Shown here in pieces: positions 12,351-23,800 of a DNA stretch of 64,000 bases (position 1 is the stretch's first letter; each line of letters opens with the position of its first letter). The notes beneath the pieces were generated by a model. The model was not told the origin of the DNA and did not search any database. It saw only the letters and a list, made by a program, of their open reading frames with translations. Source of the DNA: Branchiostoma floridae (lineage: Eukaryota > Chordata > Leptocardii > Amphioxiformes > Branchiostomatidae). The position numbers and the translations under genes were made by a program. The DNA lies in NCBI RefSeq assembly GCF_000003815.2, contig NC_049992.1, positions 8,637,283-8,701,282 of the forward strand, given 5' to 3'.

Positions 12351-12879
12351 TAGCCTGGAATCCAGCCGTGTCTGTGCTTTGGTTGCTCCTCTAAGGTACG
12401 CTTCTTGCCAACACGTCTGGTGTTCGTTACCATTTGAACGATGGGCATTTGCATAATCGTCGAGATTTTATGCGAGATTTCTGATTGGCTGAATTATAGA
12501 TGGTTCAAGCGCTCGTTCGAATAGGCGTTCATTATCATCAACATGTCGAAGCAACACTACCCAGCGAATTTCCCAGTATTTCTTCACTAAAACGAGCAAA
12601 CAAAGACCTTAGAGGCTTTTCTCAACGTAAAAGATGTATGTATAGCGCTCTTGCCATTTGAGTATGGCAAGAGTTTGATTTATCAGATCGTTCCAACAGT
12701 CTCGAAGAAGATGGGTCGTTGATGATGATGGAACGCCTGTTCGAACGAGAGCTTAAACCAGCCAATCAGAAATCTCATGAATATGCAAATGCCGACCGTT
12801 CAAATGAAAACCAGACGTGTTGGCAGGAAGCGTACCTTAGCGGAGCAGCCAAAGCACAACACGGCTGGATTCCAGGCTA
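12351..12879. mobile_element. 529-bp foldback element with very long inverted arms
   Basis: Starts TAGCCTGGAATCCAGCCGTG and ends with its reverse complement. The arms continue inward with diverged pairs: GCTTCTTGCCAACACGTCTGG versus CCAGACGTGTTGGCAGGAAGC, and CGAGATTTCTGATTGGCTG versus CAGCCAATCAGAAATCTC. A shorter internal pair, GCTCTTGCCATTTGAGTATGGCAAGAG, lies in the centre. No coding content. Confidence 0.85.
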
Positions 12880-13072
12880 GTCCTTTGTGGTTTGGCCTAA
12901 ACATTACTTGGCCTATGAACACATGTAGCTAGTGTAGGCTCTCTGCGGAGCAAATGGAGCTCTCTGCTGCCGGGGTAATCCTCTGCATTCGGTAGGATTT
13001 TCACACCGTAGGACTTTGCCCAGTGGGAGTTTAATTGGCCAAGTAAGGTTTAGGCCAAGCCACAAAGGACTT
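12880..13072. repeat. Second inverted repeat abutting the foldback element
   Basis: TCCTTTGTGGTTTGGCCTAA and ATTACTTGGCC at 12881-12912 are mirrored by GGCCAAGTAAGGTTTAGGCC then AAGCCACAAAGGA at about 13036-13070. The ~33-bp arms enclose about 120 bases. Confidence 0.8.
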
Positions 13073-13831
13073 GATTCCAGGTTACTCAGTTGTTGGTACA
13101 TCTACCTGTTTAATTTTGTACATCATGCAGAATCTGGACATTTTTCTTCTGTCTTCAAGTGACATCCATTTCAGGTCTGTACTCATTTTGGTGACACTAG
13201 CACCCGTCATGTTCCTACAGTAACTATACTTTGTGAAGACAGGCAACATGCCATGATCACATCTCGATGATGTGACGTTATCTTAACAATTTTGCGGCAA
13301 GTCTCATTGCCTGCATTTTCATTTGATACCAAGCTTTAAAAAGTTAACAGTTTGTGGAGCGTATCTTCACTTGTCCGACCAAATGTGAGCCTCAAGGTGT
13401 AATCTGATGTCCCATTCCGTTTGTTCACCTCCAGCTGTGGCTACAGATAACCACATTAACATCGCCATGGCGACGATCGCCGTGTGCGCCGGGAGATAGG
13501 CCAGGTTACGACACTAAAGGCTGCGACCTGCCAGCAGAGACTTTGCGTGTCAAGTTTATCTGATACGCTCGGCCCGGTGTGGTATACAACCCGATATTGG
13601 CAACTCAGCCGCAGATAATGAAGAGTTAACGACCTACCGCGAGGTACAAATGTGTATCACTCACTGGCGGTTTACTGGTGCAAAAATGACTACAGGAATG
13701 AACTAGGACTTTCCAAGCAGAGGTTTGGCTCGGGCAGTTTTTGACGTGTTTTTAGGTGTCTTTGTCAGGCTATATTGTACTGCTTTCTTTACATCTGCTG
13801 GCCAAAGAAAACTACATATAAGATAAACGTA

Positions 13832-14000
13832 TCAGGCATCATCCGATGTCTTTCATCAGTGACACTGGAGAGATCTTGCGGGAGATTTTATTGATATGTA
13901 AAGAGAGTCTCTCCAGTGTCATTGACGAAAGACATCGGATGATGCCTGACCGTTTCCCCAAAAATATCCAGTTGCTTGAGTAACTGCTTTTTGGTGTACA
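13832..14000. repeat. GTTGCTTGAG family copy c, with a 40-bp hairpin
   Basis: TCAGGCATCATCCGATGTCT (13832 on) with TTTCATCAGTGACACTGGAG is mirrored by the sequence ending GACATCGGATGATGCCTGA at 13949. CCGTTTCC and CCAGTTGCTTGAGTAACTGC follow. Confidence 0.8.
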
Positions 14001-14892
14001 AAATAGAAAGCCCAACTAAAATTTTAAAACATAAAAAACTAGGCCTTCTGACATTGACGTAATAATCGTATTGAAAAATAATCAAATTTTCTTTGTGCGG
14101 TCGTAATAACAGACCACTTGTTGGCTGACTGATGATATGACAGCCTAATAATTGATTGGTCAACGTCGTCTGGTTATATGATTATCGGTAATAACATGGC
14201 TCAGCAACCCTGGCAATAAGATGGTACATGTACTTCATTCAGAGGCTCGCCATAACTCAGGTTATAGCTGAGCTGTTCCAAGCAACCTGTGCAGTGGGTT
14301 TATGATTGGCATTTGCTGGGGTTTCATCATGACTGATTGCAAAAGACTACTAGTTGCACATTGACTTGTATCCCACCACCCACAGCTTTAACTATAACAG
14401 CTATTGAATAAATAAAGTAACAGATACACAAAAAGCACACAATGGCACAACTTCATGCTCAAAATTCCTTTACTTCGTCCTGCCGAAAATCTTTCACGTT
14501 TATCCTCACTTCAGGTAGTACACACGATTGAAAATAGATGGTACCACAAAAATCAACATTATTTTTCCCACAGGACCGATACGAATGGATGATGGTAAGA
14601 AATTCAAAACAAGGCCGGCCTACAAAGTTGGTCAGGGTACAACATGCTCTTACAGGAACATCCGCCATTAGACGAGAGCAAAATGGCGGAGGATTGTCGC
14701 TTCTTAAGCTCGTACGTTACCACACCCAAGAAAAGATCTTAAAGCGTCCAACGAGGTGGGAATTAGGAACTCCTAAAGTTTCGCCGGTTGATGGTGCTGT
14801 TATTTTTTCCACTAGATGTTTTTTTGTTGCTTTCTCGCTTCTGAATTTTTGGGACTGATGTTTCCCATGAAATGTTAACGGGATTTCACGAG

Positions 14893-17800
14893 CTACTCCT
14901 TGGCAGGTTTGTCCTCGCTGTGGGACTCCGGCTTGGCAGCGTCTCCATCCTGGTTCGACTGCAGAAGACAAGAAAAAGACGACAACAGTCAGTGAAGCAA
15001 AAATCCACATACTACACAACTTCTTCCTTATTTCCCAAGCTTTCTCTGTCGCTGCGGTCACTCCTGGATCGAGTTCAAACTTTCGCTGAAGGAAACTGTG
15101 TTCCAACACTTTCAGAGAGAGGACTATCGTGTTTCTTGCGAGAAGTTTGCAGTAGCCAGAAGTGATAACAGCTAAAAAGCCCCAACTTTACCTAAACTGA
15201 AACAATGATGAACTGCATCTTTCTGTTCTTGCCAACATTCTTAGAACAACTCTTTGCGGTACTTCTATCGTTCAAGGACAGAAGTAATACAAAATTCTTG
15301 AAATAATGGCCAAGAAAACACCACCCCTCTACCCCTTACTCTGAAACACTATGGAACACAGTATACAAATCCGCATGCACCAGGTATCAACAGCTTTCCC
15401 CACCAGCCACCTTCAACAAACTGCATAAGCAACCAACTTAAACCCAAGACGATGCTGAGAAAATAAGGAGTTAGCTTCCAATAAGCTTGAAATACTTTTC
15501 TTGTTCTGCAATATGTGATTCCTAATACTTAGTATCTTTCAGCCTGCCAAAGTGCTAGCGGCATGCTAGCTGCACTTTTTTTTCTGTCAAATGCAGGATG
15601 CAGTGGGGAATGGTATTTCAAGCTCTGCTGTAGTTTATCGTACAGTATCGGGGGCATCCACGGGCGAGTCCCCTCCCTCCGCTGTGTCCCTTTCCTCGTT
15701 GGAATACTGGAAAAAAAGATTCAAAATGAACAGACCACATTTCAGAAGAGGAAGGGTGCCTTTTAGTAACAATAGACACAGAAAAATACAGTAAATAAAT
15801 GCTAGGCTACGTGGAGGGAACAAAATTCAGATTAGCATGTATATCCACTACAACCAGCCAGATCACAAAAAAATGTAACAATTTTATTTTATACTTCATT
15901 GTTCTTCTGACAATTGTGTAGTTCCTCCTAATGCTGCCAGGTGGTGCTATGTAGAGTTTCAAGCAAATGAACCATTTGGTCAACTTCACGTATACACTCT
16001 TCCTTTCAGAGTCACACATTTATAGGCTCTAAGGTAACATACATACCTATACTTGTTATCTAATATTGATACCAAATGATAAATGTTCAGTGTCTTTAAA
16101 TCCTTAGTACAGTTAGAGTGCAGAGAAAAGTCAGTCATAAAATTCCTTGATTCTCCAGAGAATCTGTTCAAATTGCGGGAAGGCTGAAGAACAAACTGAA
16201 TACAATAAACAAAGAAGCATTATCGTTCTAGGCATAAAAGGCCTGTTGGTTACTGATGTTTCAACTCATTTCGGGTTTGGCACATTTGGCCATTTGGTGA
16301 CAACACGCAAGATCAAGTGTCAAAAAGGTCATATCTTTAAAAATCTCATTGGTTTACGATAAAAAATCACTGGTTATTATTGATCGTGAAGAAGGCAACG
16401 GCGGTCGTTGAAAATTTGATGTGTGTATACCTTTTTGTTGGAAGAAACCTTAGCACTGTACTCTCATTTTGGGGTTGTTCTAACCTTTTGTCAGAGACCA
16501 AGGAATGGTAATGACATGAATTTTCCCAGAGTTTTGGTTGGACCGTTGATCTTACGTACCTCAGCCTTACTGCCGGACTGTGGGCGGCGGCGCGGGGGGC
16601 CTCTGCGGCGACGGGGTGGTTGCCGATCTTCTGCCGCATTCTCCTTGTTTTCGTCGGGGCCAGAGCCTTCATTTGAGCGAGGCCTGGGGAAAACATTGTC
16701 ATTGGTCAAATATCTTCAGACTTTACCCACAGTACCAACTGAAACTAGCTGTGCTCCACAGTATACTACTGACCAGTATACCAACTGAACCTAACTCTAC
16801 ACTTGAAGGAACTGATCTGCTATTCTGCTAACCCTGACTTTCTTCTACAACTACAAAAACATGATGAACTTAACACAGAAATACAAACTGAACAAGTGAC
16901 ATTTAAGACACAAAAACATCTAGGTCCAAAACACAGGACTCCACGTTGGCACTGTCCATTTTTGAATGTCAATATGCCAGTAGGTTGTCTTTACTGCAAG
17001 TTTACTCCAGTTACACTCCAGTGTACAAGTAAAGATTCCTTCTGGAATGGTATCCCAATCTATGGTAAGAGGTCCAGGGGGAGACCCAAAAAGACATGGA
17101 TAACATTGCCCTTGAAGATGCCAGAATGATCACGGTAAACAACAACCTGAAGCTGTTTGACAAAGAAACATGGCCCAGAACCACCTGGCAAAGGATAGTA
17201 AGCAAGAGGCATAGACTCCTTGATGCAGGCCACTCAAAGACCTGATCAAGTAAGTAAGTACGAGTAAAGATGGCCGACCTGCGGCGGTAACGACGGTACG
17301 GTGGCGGTCCTGAGCCACGTCCACGGCGGCGGGGTGGGCCACGGCGCTCGTCGCCCCCCTCACGGTCGTCCTTGTTGTCGTCTCCATCCTAATAAGGGAA
17401 ACAAATAAACACGCTTTGAGCCACAGATACCTCAGACAAATATAATAACATATGTTTTAAGTCACAAGTCACAGAAATCAAATTTATCGATCATCATTCA
17501 AAAACAACAACGTGATAAAAACCCAAACTGTGAATCAATGTCTATGTATATTTATGTACACAACTCATATAAACAACTAATAGTTTAACTTATTCTGTCC
17601 CCTTATCAACTAGGATTTTCAAAGCTTTGGTCATGACAGATCTTGAATGTCAGGTGACTAGAGAGTGCTGTATGCTGGCCAAGGGTAGCAGCGACCTGAC
17701 AGCTGACACTTATTGTGGATCTTGGTATATCTGGAGCACTTACATCTAATGCTGTGTACCTTAATCAATTTTAGGTACAGGTACACAGGCTTATATACAG

Positions 17801-20800
17801 GTACCTGCCATGAACATGTACCTGAACAAGTTTGATCTAATATATGTCATAAATATAGCCAGCTGACTTTTACAGTAATAAACTGTTGTCTTTAAATGAA
17901 GAATTACAAAGCAGCCTTTCTTTTCTGTTTTCAACTGCAACTATCACAATGGTCATCTTTGATTCTGGATTTACCTATGTTAAAAAGTGGTGTCCACTAG
18001 TGCAGTAGTTAGTGTAGAAAAAGGTACACAGATCTTCAGGTCCACACCTGTACCTTTTTTACAGGTACAGTACAGTTATCAAAGTACACAGCCCTACTTA
18101 CATCTACATCCCGGTTGTCGTCATCACGGGGGGGACCACGGTAGCGGCGGCGGTAGGAAAACGGCCTGCCACCCCTTCCCCGTCCCCCACGGTACCCGCC
18201 ACGGCCCCGGCGGGGAGGGCCTTCGTCGCGCTGTTCTCCCTCGGAGTTTGTGCCTCCCTCGCCGCTGTGCTCCCCGCCATCTTTGTCTGGAAGGAGGACA
18301 GACAAGGTCTTAGACTCTTACAAATGACAATCAACAACTCAAGACAAGAAAGTTGCAAGAGAATAGTTTTGATGACCCAAATAAAAAAAATTTACAAAAT
18401 GGAAACCAATTCACACGTCTACATTGTTACAAGAAATGAAATTCTGAATTGAAGTTATTTTAGTGACACAAAACTGCCGAGACATTCTGCATGTGACAAC
18501 AATATCAAGTGATCAACTTGAACTTGTACAATATCTAGAAAACATCTTTGCCTTTATATAGAGATGAAGTAAAATGTCTATTCTATATTTGGTACAAACA
18601 TATGTACTTTAAAGTCACCTTACAGAACAAAAATCAACTTTTTTTCCATGCTGCTCAACAGATACACAAGATAACTGATGAAGTCAACATGTAAACAACA
18701 ACACAACGTACCATCCTGGCGGTTGCTGCGGTAGCGACGTCGCCCGCCTCTGCCGCCGCCGTCCCCACCGCTGTAGTAACGGGGGCGGTAACGGCGGCGC
18801 TCGGCGGCGTACTTGCTGCCTTCCACGGGAGCACCTTCAGGGCCAGTCACGTTGGCCGCTTCATTGCCCTGGAGAAAACGATATAAATGTGTAAATTCGT
18901 AAATAGTTTCATCAGGTTGGTAAAATGCTCATATAGTAAGGTTCTTCTAACACAACTGATATAGTACTCAGTACGTACTTACTTCCAACATTTCGGTGGC
19001 TGTCAGACACCATCATAACGATTAGTATGGCAGGAAGAGAGTACTATTTCGAATTTGTGTTTGAAGAACGTTACTACAGTCAAACCTGCCCAAGACGACC
19101 ACCCGGGGGACCGGAAAAAAACGGTCGATTTGGACAGGTGGTCGCTGAGAAGAGTATCGACTCAAAACATGCCCGATGCAAAGTATAAATGGTTGCCGTT
19201 GTGTTTAATGGCAAATAGCAAGCACACTGCACGCACGCAAAGAAGCGAGGTCTTTAATGTCAAATACAACACGCACACTGTAAACTGTAAATTTAACCCC
19301 AAAATCCGACGCAAACTGGCCGATTTCGGAACAAAATCGCGCTAATTATCATAAAAAATCGATGAAAACCTCAATCTTGAAAATGATGCGGTCGTTATAG
19401 GTCGCAATTTGGGCCGGTCGCGGTCGCGTTGGCCAGGTGGTCGTAGAGAAAAGGTCGCTTAATGCTTACGTCAATGGGAAAATAAATCGGGACCAAGAAA
19501 AAGCGGTCGAAATGGCCAGGTGGTCGCTGAGAAGAGGTGGTCGCTCGGGCAGGTTTGACTGTATATGAAATGTGTAAATTGTGTTCATCTTTAATCATCA
19601 ACATGATGCAACACAATTGTTGAGATACAAACATTTGACATCCTTCAACTGCACAATGCGTAACAGCAAAAAGGCTTTTCTCTTTCTTCAAAAAGTGAAG
19701 ATCAGTATCAAATATATTTATACAATTGCAGCTTCATTTGAATTTTCCTACATCAAAATCCATAACATATATGGCTGAAATTTAAATCCATTTAGTAGAA
19801 CTGGAAAAAATATCAGTCTCCTCTATCTTGAAAACAGTAAAAGCAGAGTAAGAAATATATAAACTTTGTTTTGACATCAAAATCCATGCTATATTTGACC
19901 CAACATGCATCCTTAACTTCCCATAACAAAGGCCTTTATCATCAAAATAGTGAAAGTCTTCAGGATCCAAAACAGATCCATGACTCAAAGTTAACAGTGT
20001 CCCACTAGCCACTCAAGTTTGGCTTGCAACAACTCAGCACATGCTTAACAAAAATTTGAGACATTTAAAAATCCCATGTACACACATGGGTCCAATGCAA
20101 GCTGAAACCAAGTCTCTTCAAAGGTAAAATTTGGCAGAAAATCCTCAAGTTGATTTTTTTACATTATTCAAAGATCTGTAACTACATGTTGCAAACTTGC
20201 AGAACACATTTTCTGCTCTTAGTAACAATGTCTTAGTAAATATCATTTACAGTACTAGTCTGGGACAATTGAATCTCGCTTTGGTAAAGTTTGAATTTCT
20301 GTTGGGGAAACTTTGGGGACATTCTGTATCTGTATCTTTATAGCCGGTATAACTGCCATTCGGCGTAACACCAGCTTCGCAGGCAGGCGGCACGTTAGTG
20401 GAACCGGGAAAAGTTAATTTCGAGGGCTGGAGATGGTTCTGTAACGTGATACTGACCTTCTCGCCTTCAACGACATCAAACTCCACGACCTCCCCGTCAC
20501 CTACGCTGCGCAGGTACTTCCTCGGGTTGTTCTTCTTGATGGCCGTCTGGACAAAAACAGAAATTAAATGTTTTTAAAAAATCTATCAATCATCAGACCA
20601 AAAACAACAACATGCTAAATATGAAAAACCAAACTGTGAGCTAATACGATTCTTCCTAACAAGAAATCATGTACGTGTATAGTGACACATACATGTCTAT
20701 GTATATGTATGTACATGTGATGATGTGCATATGTATTTGTATATGTGCATGTGCATATGTATTTGTATATGTGCATGTGCATGTGCATTTGTATGCATGT

Positions 20801-23800
20801 ATGATGTACAATATACCACTCTCTTTGCTAAGAAAAAAATGCACTGCAAATATACAGGAGAACAACAGAGGGAGGTTTTGATAATAAAACAGCACAAGAG
20901 CTGCCCCAAATTGTATTTTTTTTTAATCTATTCTTTTTTTAATCGTTAACAGGAACTTTCATTGTTTAAACAATTGAACAATATTCTAGCAGAAAAACTG
21001 CCCCCAAATCATATCAATGCTTGATTTCATTTTTATTTTCTAATCATATTTTTTTGTAACTACATCCTACCAGCACTTGTTGGATGGATTTATTCAACAT
21101 ATTTCCCATAACTCTAACTGGGCTGTTAAAATATTTCATCATATTTCTATTGCTTTTATTTTTTCAAGAAAGATCTGCCAAGTGCGAGACCTTTTGACTG
21201 CTAAACAAGCATAGGAGGTCTGAATTCCATGAACATCCATAAAATATTCTACACTTAAACGCGTTCAAGAGAAACTATTAGACATTCAATAGAAGACATT
21301 GGACAGAACAGCTGTTTATGATGGCTTCAAACAAGCCCTGACTACCAACATCCTTCTGCACTGATTCATGTCTCCGTGAATTAGTACAGACGCTGACACA
21401 AATTGGTGCAGATTTACAAATTAGCTACGTAAGTCCCGCATTCATCTACCAAACCTGGCAGGCCCTCAAATTGCCAATTACCACCCGAGTGACAGAAATC
21501 AGAGAAGATGCGAAGTGTGTGTCCAGCGATGCCTCACACATCAGGTATCAACTTCCATCGTCAACTAAGAGATCCAGTTACAACATAAAACACAACTCTC
21601 GAGTTGCAACATTAACTCAAAGAACCAAGTGTTGGGTTACAACCATACGTTTTGCTGTAATATAAAGAAATCTACATCTTGACAAATGGCTGGATTACCA
21701 TGGACAGTTGGGTGAATTTTGCACCTGATTTAGTCCAGCTGCAACATTTCCCCTCCCCATATATCCTAAGCCTGCACAGAAGATATACCGCACCTCACAC
21801 TCACACAGGGATTAAATACTTTATTGCTGATGTCCTTTTTATTCAGCTTCAGCCAAGCGATAACTAAGCAAAGTATATCATCAGCAAATAAAAGTCCCTA
21901 CTTGTTTCAAGAAACTTCTCGCCGCGTTATTATTTATTGCCGCCGCTCGTTAGTTTCGTCGTCGGACGACATCCGCGCGCCGGACCAAAGGAGAACGATG
22001 TCCCCCGGCTCTAGCGGTGACATTTCTGTTTTACGGTGAGATGGTAAGTGGCAACTCCGAGGGAAAGAGGAGACAGGAGCTCGCGCCTATTACTTTATGA
22101 CTAGGGGCTGAGCCGGCCCATCTTTCACAGGTGACATTGTGTTCACCTACTGCAGGTCGTTACCTCTAAGTCCCAAAATGGTCCTACATCCACTGCAAGG
22201 GTGGAGGCACTTTTAGATGACAACAAGCTGACAAATATTCAGAAACTTACCAAATTTTGAACCCAAGACTAAAGAGCAGGGAAGGAGCTGCCCCGTTTGC
22301 TACAGTACCGCTCGCCATCCTCCCAAGCAAAAGGCGCTTCGCGTTCAAAACAAATACACGTGTAGCACCGGTCATGTGACTTACGCCAGCGCCATCCGTG
22401 CTGGCCAAACACCACGTGTTGCCATTCGATCTCGAACACAGCGAAATGCGAAATTGCGCACAGCGGCCTCAATGTTATTACCCGGTATGCGTTCGGGTTA
22501 CGGGGTCACCACTGTATTTATTAACCTCAGCTTTATAACCCCACGACGCTGGCAATGGAATATTCAATCAGGGTCAACATCAATTCACCTTGACGAAAAT
22601 CCGCAAATCAAAAACCATTAAAAGAATTCTCCTTCTAACATTACAGCCACACAAATTTCCTTGTCCACTTGAACATAACACCAGCGCATTTATTGTGACA
22701 GTAACGAATGTTGCACCTATTAGCTGAGATTCTGTGCCTGGTTTCATCTTTCCCTCCACCCACCCATTTTCCTCCCCGCCAAATATTCCACCAGCACTTG
22801 GCATTTTTCCACTACACTAATCAGTAGTCTATGGACCCTTCCATATGGAATTGGGTCCCCTAAATGTCATGGAATGGCAGGTGATTGAAGGTGATTTGTG
22901 GACGGGGCAAACTTACCCCTTGCCTAATGCGGCAGCAATACAAATGATGGGGCCCAGAGCCTACAGAAATGTCACCGGCAAAATTACAACAGTCCATAAA
23001 AAGAAGTGTTGTTCCTCTCCATAGGTGGACTAGACATGCTGAACCATTCTTCACATGGGTGAATTTAAGCTCATCAAAGATGTATTTTCTGGCCCCAGGC
23101 TCTCCCAGTCGCCGGCACTACATCATGCCCCGCATTATTCAGGTGCGTCATCAATTACTGAAGTAAATGTCAGGACCAAAATGTAAAACGGTCACTCAAA
23201 ACACACCCGTTTCCTCAAAAATATCAAAGAAAACCTAAAAAGTTTAACAGCCTTCCTTACAGTTACACAGAATGAATGAGCTGGATGTAAGTCCTGATGT
23301 GGAATCTGGAGTAATTTTATCCTCTGAACACATAAAAGAGATGAAAGATGATGTGTAGAGGGCAGTAAAACGCGCCAGCATGCGTGAAGGTGAGATTAAG
23401 TTTTTGGCAAGATCGTCCAGGACCCTATTTGTCGCCCGCTCTCCTGTCTGTAGGCAGTTTTCTCCGTCTCAAGGCTGTCCCGTTAATAACCTGTCAGCTC
23501 TCGACAACATCACAATTTCTTACAGTTATTCTCCACACACAGTGCAGAGGGATGTTGGGGGGATTCCACTCCTGCACAACTTTCTACTTTGGAGACCCAA
23601 AACTCTCTCTCTCTCTCTCCTCCAGAACTGCTGCGCGGAGAAGCATAGATTTCAGAGAAGGGAAGTTCCAGCACGTGCTGGTGTGGTGTGAAGCGACGCG
23701 CGTCATGTGACAGCGCGTTCCACGTGTGCTTGTTTTGGGCAGAGTGGCTGCATTAGAAGCTAACAAGATTACGGGAAGATGTGGGGCAATTTCAGCCGCC

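Larger units (their letters stand above)
10934..14892. other. Tail-to-tail spacer between PPIH and the Y-box gene
   Basis: No coding exon recognised. Contains the repeat copies at 10962-11172 and 13832-14000, the foldback elements at 12351-13072, and presumably the Y-box 3' UTR on its right side. I found no clear minus-strand AATAAA close to the Y-box stop. Confidence 0.6.
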
